From NCBI GenBank assembly GCA_007922195.1, contig ML681971.1:4897721-4961720 (forward strand): a stretch of DNA of 64,000 nucleotides. The letters are read 5' to 3'. The translations under genes were made by a program, and so were the position numbers. Origin of the DNA: Podocnemis expansa. Lineage: Eukaryota > Chordata > Testudines > Podocnemididae. The first letter of the stretch is position 1; each line of letters begins with the position of its first letter. Of this stretch, positions 22,044-32,506 are shown piece after piece. Under the pieces are notes generated by a model. The model saw only the letters and a program-made list of their open reading frames with translations, did no database searches and had not been told where the DNA came from.

Positions 22044-25000
22044 GTGCAGATTATGCACAGACAAACCAGACAGTGGGGTTCTTCTACATCCTGCATATGG
22101 TCAAGGCTCCCAGAGCAGCAAGGGACAGAATGACACCCAGAGCCACAGCTGCTAACCCCAGCATCATGGTAGGTTCCCCTTCTGTACCTGCAGGAAGAGA
22201 CAGTGGGTAAGGGGTCAGAACCAGAAGTGCACACTTCCTACCCAAATCCTGCCAGCAGTCTCCATACCCTGCAGTGCCACCTTCTTCACTGCCTCTGGTT
22301 GAAACCAGGAGCCTTCTACTGCACTGGAGATGAACAAGGGTCCAACAGCAACATCAGCTTCAGTTTCCCTCCAAGAATTACCTGCATTGAAAGGAGAAGA
22401 GATTCTCCATTAGTTCTGGAGCCAGGAAGGTGACTCAAGGAGCAGACCTGGAAGGGGTACACCAAAGAATGAGGTATAGTCAGACACAGAACCTACCATG
22501 CCTGGGAAGCACCTCTCTCTGGAAGCGCCTCCTGGACCATCTGTCCAGAGGGCTGACTCTCCCAGACTGCCCACAGTTCCCCATCTCACAGCAGCTGCAG
22601 ATGTCTCTGGGGCCTTCCACTGGAAGCCAGCTAGAACAGACGGAAGAGTAATTTGCTGTAGCAAAGGTCCCATGCAGCTTGTCCCTTATCTCTCACAGTG
22701 AACATCTAATGTGCTTGCATCAGATAGAGGCTCTTGAGCTCTGCCCATTTGTTCAGTCAGTTCTGATCCCACCCCCACTCAACTGCTCAGTCAATTGAAG
22801 ATGGCACACAAGAGGAAAGCACTGATTTTTTGCAGCATCTGCAAGGGGAACAAGTTCAGACTAACCAAGGACTCTGCTGCAGCTACTCACACATTGCTGG
22901 CTTTGCTGAAGGAACAAGCCTTGTTCAAGGGATTTGGGGCTTCCTCAGCTGCTGTAACCTTTAGATGGCAGGTGATGTAGATCTGGAGCAAAGGTAGAAA
23001 CAGGAGATAAAAGGGACAGTCATCAACCCTGTGATGCATGGACTAGGGGAAGGGGTGGATGAGAGAGGAGCAAAAAGGCATCTCACCAAGTCACTGGCTT
23101 CTCTGGCAAACCTGAAGACATCCACTATAAATTGCAGTGTGTCCTGCCTGTGCCTGGGGGCTATGAAGGCTGAGGTGGCATCATCTGATCGCCCATCCAC
23201 CAGGCAGCTAAATACAAGACAAGGGTCAGTGAAATCCCCTACCCAGCTGTAGCTGCTAAGGAGCTGTGGGTGGCAGCTATCCCTGAGAGGGTGCTCCCCT
23301 GGTCTTACCCATTGAAATCAATAATAGCATAGCGGGGGAAAGAGTCCTTGTCTGTGGTCAGGGTGGCCACACAGCTGTCCACGAAGAGCCTCAGAGCCAC
23401 ATGGTTCCCAGTGTGAACATCAGCTTGGATGTGCATGACCTCCCCCAGCTGGAATCCATTGGAGGGTCTCTCAGCACTCCAATCATCTGGAAGGCAAGGG
23501 CTCCATGAGCACCACAGGCTACCTATGGACCCCTCTGCCCCATGACATCAGGTTAAGCAAGTGGGTAGGTGGACATTGGTAGCTCTTGGTGTGCATGCAG
23601 GGAAACACTGGGGAGATGGGCAGGGGCAGTTTGAAGCCCCAAATGGGAATTGCCTCCCTGAGACAGAAGCATGATCTTGTTGAGAACCAGAGCAGCCTGC
23701 TGGGCTCCACAGTAATCATTCCTGACTGCTCAGGAGTGGAGGAGCTTGGGCCACATCTCACCATCAACATTTGACAACACCAAGGTGGGACAGGGGGGTG
23801 AAGCACACAGAGCTCTGTGACAGAGGTCAGCCACCCCCCCCCCAAACACATTCACTTGGCCATCATTGGTGCCTCTGAACACCTGGGCAGGGGCTTCCTA
23901 GGGCCATGAAGCCAGCACCTACCATTCATCAGGCGCAGGGAGAAGCCCAGCCTCTCCTCTGCAGACAGGGTGGAGCTGAAGGGGACCCAGGTTGGCTTGA
24001 TAGCTTTGCTGCTCACATTGTCCTTCCTAGGAAAGGAGGAAAGCTCAGATGCTGAACCTGCTCCCAAGACAAGTTCTGTCCACATCTCTTGTATTCAGGC
24101 CATCTCAATGACTCACCTGGGATAGTGACATTCAACAGGAATCACAGCTGGACTGGTTCTCAGGATCAGAGGGTTGCTAGCAGGGCTGGGGTTGTAAAAG
24201 AGGCTTGTGCTGTAGACCAGGGAATCTGGAGTCATCTGCAGAAAGGCAGACACCATTTTTTACATGGACACCAGGAACCCAAGGGCTGAATCACATGAAA
24301 TTAGAGGCTTTGGACAGTGCTGAGATTCCAGCCATGCTTTAGTGACAGTCAAGGGGATCTAGGAAGCTCAGCTCACCTCACAGGTAACTTAGGACAGAAG
24401 AGTTCCCCATATACCTGTAGCCTAGAGTTGAGGAAGGGATGGTGGAGTGGGGGTGGGGGGTAGAAGAGCTGTTCCCCTCCAACAGGGTAGTTTTTGTTAT
24501 GATCCCCAGGCACTAGCTCATCTGTGTAAGCTCCAGTGCAGTGGCTGCCAGTGAGATGAACTAAGTGGAATCAGATGTAGCCAGAGGGTGACTACATTGC
24601 TAGAAATGTCCTGACCAGTTCCCAGAATGACAATCAGCACAGCATACTGCTTCAAAGACTGTTTTGATGAAAAAGTTGTGTGGCACTTCAAGACTAACAG
24701 ATTTTTTTTTTGCATGAGCTTTTGTGGGAGAAAATCCCACTCTGAAAGCAAGACTGAATCAAGACTAAGGGTTCTTTTCCCATTACAAAAAGAGGTAATT
24801 TGACTTCAGGCTTCCCATAGTTATAACCTAACAACTGCTCTGATTTACTGTTACAGTGTGACTTGATCCTATGTTTTACACCCCCCTTGCATTTATTTTC
24901 ATTTCATTCTGTAAATTCACCCATCTTTGAAGCATCTGACAAAGTGGGATTTTCTCCAACAAAAGCTCATGCAAAAAAATAATCCGTTAGTTTTGAAGTG

Positions 25001-26183
25001 CCACACAACTCCTTGGTTTTTTTTGCTGACTAGACTAACACAGCTATCCCTTTGGCGATTGTGTTTTGATAAGACATGAAGCAGGGAAGATAACTGAGGT
25101 CCCTGAGGGACCCTGGTCATGTGTGACCAGTGAGGGATTGGGCAAAATCAAAGCCTGGCCTTTTCCTTCTGACAACCCTCGTTCAGACATTTGGGAGCTA
25201 GTTTTTAGTAAATGCCAATACAGACAGCCCACAACATTTCCAACCCTGGGAAGTCCCAGTCTATCCAGCACTCACTGGGCAAGAGTTTTTTCTCCCTGCA
25301 TGCAGAGGTGGTCTCATTCTAGTACCCCTTAACATGTTCTTGGAAGGGAAGGAAACAGTCCCACTTGACTTGCTGCCTATCAAGTTGGTGGAGCAATACA
25401 TGGCCCTCTCAACTCTGCCAGGAAGCCACCTGCAGGCCAGACAGACCCCACCTTTCAAAAAAACACAGCCATCCTCACAGAGCAGGCAGTCACAGTCACT
25501 CCCAACACATCACTTAGAAGTTGGTAGCTGCAAGCAGAGCACCCCCACTACAGGAGAAGCCCAGACAACCTAGGTAAGCATTGGCCTCACGCACTAAGGA
25601 ATGCAAGCTAGTTAGTGGAAGCCCCATAACAGCTATTACAACATGGACAAGCATTAGTGAAACCCACAACAGCAGGACAGTATAAGATAGGTCCCCCCCC
25701 ATCAGAGCCATTGACCTCACAGCTTGTGTGTTACAACCTTACCTGCAAGGTGCTGCCACATTCATGGAGCCCAGCCACAAAGGTCACTGTGTTCTCTACA
25801 GCATTCAGGGCTGTGTATGGGCAGGCAGTTGAGCCAAGGCTCAAGTCAGCAGCTTTGATCAGTTGGCCTGTCCCAAAAAGATCCCTGTGCACAGTGATCA
25901 CCAGCTGAGCCTCTTCACATTGCACTGTGACTGATCGTGGAAAGGACACAACCCTAAGCTGGGAATCATCAATCCGAGACCAGGGGGCAAGTCTGGTGAG
26001 AGGGGGTACATGAGCTGGTCTCAGCAGGGGAGCAGCCCTGGGGGTGGGTCTCCAGATGGCTGAATTACTCCTAGAGAAATCCCAGGGATTGTAACAGGCT
26101 ACTCTACTGACTGCCCAACACAGGAGAACAAAGCCTAAGCTGTCTGTATACCCCATCTTGCCCACCTGCAGCAAACCCAGCAT
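22038..26183 (-). CDS. ZP3: ZP3-like zona pellucida sperm-binding glycoprotein, nine exons, complete
   Basis: An egg-coat (zona pellucida/vitelline envelope) glycoprotein that polymerises through its ZP module and serves in sperm binding. Minus-strand exons: 25743-26156 (from ATG), 24117-24235, 23923-24026, 23309-23486, 23087-23207, 22891-22982, 22497-22630, 22268-22381 and 22084-22187. All junctions have AG/GT and phases agree, giving 1,380 nt and 459 residues. Residues 1-21 form a signal peptide ([15 protein letters not shown]). ZP-N begins near residue 76 ([20 protein letters not shown]), and the ZP module continues to about residue 342 ([14 protein letters not shown]). The ZP3 Cys cluster [10 protein letters not shown] follows, then a furin-like site RWSRRRF near residue 376, and a C-terminal transmembrane helix ([20 protein letters not shown]) with a short tail. 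A possible N-glycosylation site is NVS in exon 3. An upstream ATG at 26181-26183 would add nine residues. AATAAA lies at 22038-22043. Intron 1 holds a PLE pair. Confidence 0.93.
24669..25061. mobile_element. Penelope-like element inverted pair in ZP3 intron 1
   Basis: A short minus-strand tail (24669-24750) is followed by a longer plus-strand 3' piece (about 24768-25061), so both 3' tails point outward. The pair is flanked by TGTTTTGAT at 24660-24668 and 25062-25070, a 9-bp target duplication. Shared family words include GGTAATTTGACTTCAGG, GCATCTGACAAAGTGGGATT and GTGCCACACAACTCCTTG. Confidence 0.85.
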
Positions 26184-26825
26184 ACAGAGACACTGCTGAT
26201 TTGGGTCCCTTTGTACCTGCCCCTAACCCAGCTCCCAGCTGCCCCAGGCAATTAACAGCCTCCCCTATATGGCAGGCAGCTGGGCCTTTCACACCCACTG
26301 CCCGGAGCTTGGGGCCAGGAAACAGTGAATGAGAATTGGAACCACCTGGCAGTCATCAATCTGCAGGTTTGGGGAGGAATCTGGAGAGGGTCCAGGGATT
26401 TAATTGTGCAAAATCTCTAATCTGGTTGGTACAGATCCATTCCAGTTCTGCCATCTCCAGATGTATCAAAATCTTTTCTGCAGAAATTATATGAAATGTA
26501 GGAAATGGTATAATGGCAGCATTTTTCTTGTCTTCTTTAGGGACTTCAGAGACTTGAGACTTTAGGGTTCAGCTTTCCATGTAGCCAAGAAGGCTAGAAA
26601 CTTACTTTCCAAACATACAGTTGCAATGATTGGGTTATAACTGGAGTCCAGTGTGTCAGGGCATTTAGAAAATACCTAAAGTCATGGAATTCACAATAAA
26701 ATAATAAAAATTAGCAACACTGCAATTTTCTCTAGAATCATCTGTCCTTGTGTCAGAAACTGATAGGAAGAACTGCAGAGAGGAAGGTAGCTGCTTTGCA
26801 CCACAGCCAGTGTTTACAGGTTTTA

Positions 26826-27005
26826 CAAATGCAGGATTTATAATAAATATTCTTAAACAAATTAAGCAGCTATGGAATAAGAGGAAAGATCCTCTCATGG
26901 ATCAGTAACTGGTTAAAAGATAGGAAACAACGAGTCAGTTTCAGAGTGAAAAGAGATGAATATCAAGATCTCCCAAGGATCTGAACTGGGACCAGTGCTG
27001 TCCAG
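26826..27005 (+). mobile_element. CR1 reverse transcriptase fragment
   Basis: The stretch TAAACAAATTAAGCAGC to GAACTGGGACCAGTGCTGT has the wording of CR1 RT around the VLGPVLF motif, but is frame-broken. It stops abruptly at about 27005, where the CpG-rich viral-type promoter begins. This edge probably marks the left border of the endogenous viral element. Confidence 0.65.
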
Positions 27006-27039
27006 TAGTAAAGGGCCCTACCATCAATCAAACCGTTTC

Positions 27040-27470
27040 CACGCCCCATTTCCACCGGAAATCCCTCCTACCGACTTCCGGACCTGCCCCCTGCCCACCT
27101 GCCACCGGAAGTCCCACCCCCAGCCAGTCACCTGACATCCGGTCCTGCACTCTGGGTGTGACTTCCGGCGGAAGTGGGATGGCATGGACCCTCCCAGAAC
27201 GCCTTTGCACCAATAGGAGCGGGTTTTGCCCCCGAGAGTGGGATTGGTCGCAGGAGGGCACGTGGCGGGGGCAGCCCGCCCCAGAAGAGGGTCATGTGAC
27301 GCTCTGCCAATAGGAAAAGGTTTTAGATCGGGCCGGCGGTGGCTCCTGGGCCAATCGAGAGGGCTGGAACCCCATGCCCGATCTGTGGGCCTCGACGGTT
27401 GGTGGCAAATGGCGCCGCCCCCGGAAGTCTGGGGCTTTAAAGCCCTACGACCTCTGGCTCGTGCGCAAGA
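27040..27470 (+). promoter_or_regulatory. CpG-rich promoter with ETS and CCAAT site array
   Basis: CCGGAA/CTTCCGG ETS-type sites lie near 27055, 27075, 27105, 27161-27176 (two facing cores) and 27421. CCAAT boxes lie at 27210, 27307 and 27351, with an inverted ATTGG at 27243. TTTAAA at 27436-27441, inside GGGCTTTAAAGCCC, sits about 57 bp before the ATG at 27498 and could serve as a TATA-like element. The block is much richer in GC and CpG than the DNA to its left or right. Promoter activity is inference. Confidence 0.7.
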
Positions 27471-27497
27471 CTGCGTGGTTCAGAGCTTGTGCAGAAC

Positions 27498-28897
27498 ATG
27501 GACGCCTTCACCACCCCCGCCAGGCCTTCGGGATTGGTTTTGGCTCCTACGGCCCCTCAGCGTAGAAAGCGCCGCAACAGCGACAGTTTGGAAGAGGAGA
27601 GCCCTTTGGCTCAGCCTTTGTTGAACACCTCAGACTCCGAAACCCCAGAGATCTTGTATCGGCCTTTGTTCGACACCTCGGACCCTGAAACCCCAGAGAT
27701 CTTGTATCAGCCTTTGTTCGACACCCCGGACCCTGAAACCCCAGAGATCTTGAGGCAGCAGACGGAAAGATTCTCTCCGACACCAACGGGTCAGGAGGTA
27801 AAGGAATGGGGAGACTGGGCGATCTAGTTGGCATGGCTTTAAAAAGCCAAAAGCCTAAAGGGTAGTGAACTTACAACTCTTTTCTTCTTGTCTTTCAGGA
27901 ACCCCAGGATGGTGTTGCAGCAGACAAGCGAGATGAAGCAGGAACAGCCCAACGCAGGGTGAACATCGATACCCTTACCAGCCCCGTGAGGCCCTCGAGA
28001 TTCGTTTTGGCCCCTAAGGTGTTGGTCTGGCATAGAAAGCGTTACACCAGCAGCAGTTCGGAGGAGGAGAGCCCTTTGTTCAACACCCCAAAGATCTTGA
28101 GGCAGCAGACTGAAGGACTCACACCAACACCAACACCAACCTGGCAAGAGGTAAAGGAATGGTGAGGGGTAACTAACTTGGCTGGCATAGCTCCCAAAAG
28201 AAAAACAAAAAAGCCTAAAGGGTGGCAGGCCTACAGCTCTTTATTCGGAAAAAATAACATCTTTCTTGTCTTTCAGGAACCCCAGGCCTGCACTGCAATG
28301 GGTGACCAAGATGAAGCCGGACCATCTTGTTTCTGTTCAGCACATGTACACGTTAAACACGAGGAGACTATGGAAGAGGGGTATAATAATTTTGTAAGAG
28401 GGCTCGGCCTGGATAAGATTGAGCCGGTGCCCGTTCCTCAGCGTAGAAGAGTCATGCGATCTATTATGCGTATTGCTGTCTTTGCTACCCTTGATTACTG
28501 TCTTAAGGAAAAGATGTATGAAGATTGTGAAGGCTGTCTCATAGATGCTCCAGGCCAGCTGAGCCATGACTGCACGACTTGGACTTCAGAGACTATAAAC
28601 CACAAACTTCGGGGTCTGTGTGCTGAAGTGTGTTATGAAAGTTTGTTAAACACTGTCATTGCCATCAGCTATATTTTGGAATGTCTGTATATAACTAGGG
28701 ACCTTTTAGACATGGGAGTGAACATGGTGCGTGCTGTGCAATTCAGTCCAGACCCTTCCAACGCGCTATGTGAGATGCCTAAACCTGACATAAGGGATGT
28801 CTGGTTACATGATCCTGTGAAGCGTCTGGTCCGCACCAAACATTACAGAAGCCTGCTTAGGAGGCCGCCCATGTGTAAGAAATCCAAAAAGATGTAA
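27498..28897 (+). CDS. Spliced viral-type gene, weak adenovirus E4-34K-like C-terminal domain
   Basis: Three exons, 27498-27797, 27899-28150 and 28277-28897, join in phase 0 to give about 390 residues. Donors are CAGGAG/GTAAAGG and CAAGAG/GTAAAGG; both acceptors are TTGTCTTTCAG/GAACCCCAG. Exons 1 and 2 are duplicates of one another: each has a TxPxRPSxxVLAP start, a basic patch (RRKRRNS; WHRKRY), an acidic EEESPL block and ILRQQTE. Exon 1 also holds three copies of a DTSDPETPEIL-like repeat. Exon 3 carries the globular part, with a Cys/His motif (CEGCLIDAPGQLSHDC) recalling the adenovirus E4-34K/ORF6 family, and a basic C-terminus (KKSKKM). The similarity is from pattern memory and needs a profile search. 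All exons are open with no disabling mutation, so the gene could be expressed. Confidence 0.65.
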
Positions 28898-28933
28898 TAG
28901 TGTGGGGACATACAAACCATCTTGTTAGCTGTA

Positions 28934-29114
28934 AATAAAATGCATGTCTGAAAAGGTTTTTTTGGACTGTTTGTATAGGTCTTTTAAATAAAAAAAATGT
29001 TTTGTTTTTTTTTGTGAGAACCAGTTACTGTGTCTTTGTGTATTTTCAGGGGTAAAAAAAAAAAAAGCTGTAGTAGACTCCTGTGGGGTAGGGGGAGGGT
29101 CTGTTTAAAATAAA
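28934..29114 (+). terminator. Polyadenylation signals after the E4-like gene
   Basis: AATAAA occurs at 28934-28939, about 37 bases after the TAA stop, and again at 28987-28992 and 29109-29114. The first is well placed for cleavage of the spliced transcript, with T/GT-rich sequence just downstream. Confidence 0.65.
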
Positions 29115-29670
29115 GCAGTGATGCTTGAAAACATGTTGGGGCATGTTTCTGGACAGGCCCAGCCACTGAACTGCAAGGGTCTCCATTCACAGGTAGCTGC
29201 ATGGAGTTGGCTGAATGCTATTGGACAGTTTAAAAAGAAAAATGTCAGGAATTTGTAGGCTTGATGGGTTTCCCTTACAATAATGGGTGGAGGGAAATTT
29301 GAAAACAAAAAAATCAGGAATTGTGGGGGGACAATTTAAAGTCTTGACAAGTTTAAAAATAATATTTGACAAGATTAAAGGCTCCCTTGAAATGTTTTAA
29401 GAAGCCTCTAGCATCCTTTTCTTAAAAAAAAATATTTACTGTAAGGACAGTGAAACAGTTTAAAGCAGTGTGTGACACATCCATTTTATTTAAAAAAAAA
29501 AAAACTTTGACACATGAAAAGACTCCCTAAGTCATTGTGCAGTGAGGAGAGGGGTACACTGTATCATTAAAATGACTTAATACTGTAAAAAGAGTCTACA
29601 GGGAAAAAAATAAAAAAAGCACCACAGATTTTTAAGAGCAAAATTGGATTCTTATCTGTATTCCTTGAAT
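29115..29670. other. AT-rich spacer between the two viral transcription units
   Basis: The spacer contains A-runs (about 29426-29434, 29492-29505) and no convincing frame on either strand. Confidence 0.45.
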
Positions 29671-29675
29671 AGAGA

Positions 29676-29794
29676 GGGGTGGTACCACACCCCATTGAAA
29701 CAAAAGGTTGGGAAAGGTATATAAACCTCTTGTTTCAATGGGGTGGTACCACACCCCATTGAAACAAAAGGTTGGGAAAGGTATATAAGCCTCT
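29676..29794 (+). promoter_or_regulatory. Duplicated TATA promoter with a perfect inverted repeat
   Basis: A 55-bp unit (GGGGTGGTACCACACCCCATTG through a TATA box and CCTCT) is present at 29676-29730 and again from 29740, an offset of 64 bp. Each carries TATATAA (29718-29724 and 29782-29788). The second unit includes a perfect 16-bp inverted repeat, TTGTTTCAATGGGGTG at 29730-29745 and its complement at 29752-29767, with a 6-base centre. A start site about 30 bp after the second TATA box (near 29815) would begin the leader exon. The palindrome may bind a dimeric factor. Confidence 0.75.
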
Positions 29795-29814
29795 GCTTTT
29801 TTGGAAGACGCCCT

Positions 29815-29846
29815 TTTTCCTACCAGAGCAGGCCTGCAAATAGGAG
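29815..29846 (+). other. Untranslated leader exon of the polymerase transcript
   Basis: The exon ends at AATAGGAG/GTAAGTT (donor GT at 29847-29848), a near-consensus donor placed about 60 bp after the second TATA box. Its 5' edge is an estimate from TATA spacing. It contains no ATG, and its likely partner acceptor is TTTATTGCAG at 29944. Confidence 0.6.
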
Positions 29847-29960
29847 GTAAGTTGCTTGCTTTTAACTTTAAAAATATCTATTTTATAATGTTACTAGTTT
29901 GGCCAAGTGATCCTTATTAATGAGGATACACTTTTTTATTGCAGGCTAACCCTGCTTAGC

Positions 29961-32506
29961 ATGGAAACACCACCTTCAAGCTGTGTTTCACCAGGGCAAG
30001 GTAAAGTCCTGTTTGGACTATAGCTAGGCTTATTGCTATTTAAGAGGGGTGTGGGGTTGGGTATTAAACAGGGTTTGAGGAATTTGGAGAATCCTACTAA
30101 CTAAACTATGCTTCTTTAAATCAAAGATATATCTACACATGAGAAAAATCATGGCCCAGCATGTTTTCGCCCTGTGTTGGAAGGTAAGTAGATGCAGTTG
30201 GTTTTTAAATGATGGGGTTTCTTGGAAAGTATTTAAAAAAACTGCTTTTTAATTCTGAATGGTTGTGATTATTTAATTTGCCTAAGTCTATGGTTTTTTG
30301 GTGTCTTTCACAGCAGCAGGCTTTGAAACTGCCCCTTTTTGTCAAGCATATGGTTGTGTCTGGTTAGGGTGGTGTGGTTGTTGCAATCTGGTTTTTGCTG
30401 AATTTAAATCTGCCCTGCTTTTTAGTGTGAGAGCATGGCAAGACTGACTTTTAAGTTAAAGTATTTTGTTAGAAACTGATTTTGAAAACTGCTTTATAAA
30501 ATTGTTGGGATCTGTTTTTTGCTTTAGTTAAATCTGCCCTGCTTGTTAGTGTGAGCACATGATGGGCTTTTTAATTTTTTTTTTTTTTTTTTTTTTTGCT
30601 GGTTTAGGGTCTGTTTTGCTTATTTAAAACTGCAGTTTTATTTTTAGGTTTTCTTTAATTTAGCCAGGGTCTCTTTTACTGTATTTTTGTTTTTAGCCTG
30701 ATTACATGGCAATGCGTTTTTAAGGCTTAAAATGTTTAAAAAAAAATTTTTTTTTTTTTTTTGCTTATTTAAAACTGCAATTTTATTTTTAGGTTTTCTT
30801 TAATTTAACCAGGGTCTTTTTTACTGTATTTTTGTTTTTAGCCTGATCATGTGACAATGTGTTTTTAAGACTTGAATTGTTGGTGGGGTCTGAACTAACC
30901 CCTTTCCACAGAGGGCATGCCTAGGCTTCAAATCGTAAGATTTGAATCAGGGGTAACTCTAAGGTGTGGGTACTCACTGTCCCTGAAATAGAAGATTTTT
31001 AAATAGAAAGGTTAACCCATTTGAAAGTTGATAAGAACCTTTTATAATAATGTTGTCTGCTTTACAGGTCTATCAAAAAATGAAAAAAAATCTTTGAGTT
31101 TTTCAATGACCAAAAGAAAAAAGAAAGAGGAAAATCCACCACCAATGACTGACAAAGTAATGGAGTGCTGTAAATATAATTTGTTTCTGTGTTTTTAATT
31201 AGATTTTGTGGTAAAGTTAAAGGGGTTTTATTTGATCATCTTTTTTCCTTCTTAGGCACGGACAGTCCTCCTGGTGCCCAACTCAAAAGGAAAAGGGAAG
31301 ATACAGCTGAAAAGGAAAATTTACCACCACCAATGACTGACAAAGAAATGGAGTGCTGTAAATATATTTTCTTTGTGTGTTTTTATAGTAACAAATAGGG
31401 AGCTTGTTTTGAAAAGTTAATTTTTTCTAAATAGGTTAGGTTTGACATCTTTTTTCTTTTTCTACTCAGCCAGTGACAGCTCCGCTGATGTCATTGTGGT
31501 CACAACTCCGGGAAAAACACCAAAGAAACAGAAAACCCATCCTGAGCCCTTGGCAACATCACCTGTGCAAAACAGCAAGGGAGTCCTGAGGAAACAGCAG
31601 GAAACCCCCGAGCGCAGATACATCAAGCCCAAGGACAAAACCAAAAACTCTGGTACAAAGCACCACACCTCCAGTTCCTCAGTGGTCAGCACCACACCAA
31701 GCCCTGAGAGAGCTGTGAGTGAAAGCACACGCATTCACAAACCCAGAGCACATGCTCTAGGGGTTGTGAATCAAAAAACACGGAGCGAAAGCTCCAGCGC
31801 TGATAATTACATTCAACATCCACACCTCAACAGTACTGATGCAGTTCTCCAGTTCTGGGGAAAAATGATAGGTGAATATAATGCTTCATTCAAAGAGCTG
31901 ATGTTTGCTGTACTGTCCAGGGTTCCAGAAGAAAGATTGACTGAAAACTATGTCAAAAAGGCAAATGTTCTCGATAAATATTTCTGCCTTCCTGATTGTG
32001 TTTTTGAATCTGCACAGCTAGTTGTGGGAAGGGGTACCCGACCTATTCAAAAAGGGGGAGGTCTTTTCAGGGATAAACGGATGACTGCCAAAAAGTTAAG
32101 GGCCAGGGTCATTGTAAAGATTTTAAAAAAGGCTAAGGCGGTGATGAGGAGAAAAAAACAAAAAGAGAGGCCCGCTAGTGACGTGCCTGAGAATGGGGAT
32201 GTGGAAATTGACCCACGGGGTGGCGATTTAGAAAATTCCCCAGACAGCTCTTTAGGCAGCTCACCATCTGCACCCCCCGAGTCTGGGGTAGATTCGGATC
32301 CCCACCCTGATACCTATATGGAGCGGGTGAGGAGTTGGCAGCGGGAATTACCTAGATTTAGGGGCACAGTATACAATGATGAATTTCGTTTTGTCAATCT
32401 TGAGAGAATCAGTTCAGCCAGACGGGTGGTTGAAGCTGTGCACAGGGGTATGCAGTCGGTTCTCGATGAGATTAACAACAGGTTAGACCCACATGATTAC
32501 GTTTAG
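29961..32506 (+). CDS. Polymerase gene 5' part: spliced N-terminal region up to an in-frame TAG
   Basis: Exons: 29945-30000 (ATG at 29961), 30127-30183, 31068-31169, 31256-31357, and 31470 onward. Every junction is phase 1, every exon stays open, and internal lengths are 57, 102 and 102 nt, so the chain is in frame and runs about 445 codons to TAG at 32504-32506. The acceptor at 30126 (CAAAG) has a poor pyrimidine tract and is the weakest link. The short exons encode a hydrophilic, Lys-rich leader. Exon 5 encodes a Ser/Pro/Lys-rich tail, then a conserved block (LQFWGKMIGEYNASFKELMF; NLERISSARRVVEAVHRGMQ) of the type that precedes the exonuclease in Polinton/adintovirus polymerases. The frame continues without shift beyond the TAG. 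Confidence 0.72.
30389..30885 (+). repeat. Two tandem duplications in a T-rich intron
   Basis: A unit containing TAAATCTGCCCTGCTT and TTAGTGTGAG appears near 30400 and 30525, a period of about 124 bp. A second unit containing GCTTATTTAAAACTGCA and TTTTTAGCCTGAT begins at 30618 and 30763, a period of 145 bp. Long T runs lie at about 30567-30597 and 30747-30762. Confidence 0.8.
31068..31357 (+). repeat. Tandemly duplicated 102-nt exons
   Basis: Exon copies 31068-31169 and 31256-31357 have equal length, the same phase (1-1), and matching 3' halves ending NPPPMTDKVMEC and NLPPPMTDKEMEC before a GCT/GTAAAT donor. Their first halves differ. The spacing is 188 bp, so the flanking intron was duplicated with the exon. 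Confidence 0.8.

Noticed and set aside
27547..27834. Minus-strand frame of 95 codons across the E4-like gene
   Set aside because: It is the shadow of the internal DTSDPETPEIL repeat in the plus-strand exon.
30002..31067. Possible extra coding exon in the T-rich intron
   Set aside because: The interval consists of T runs and two tandem duplications. No open segment with acceptor and donor in phase 1 was found besides the exons reported.
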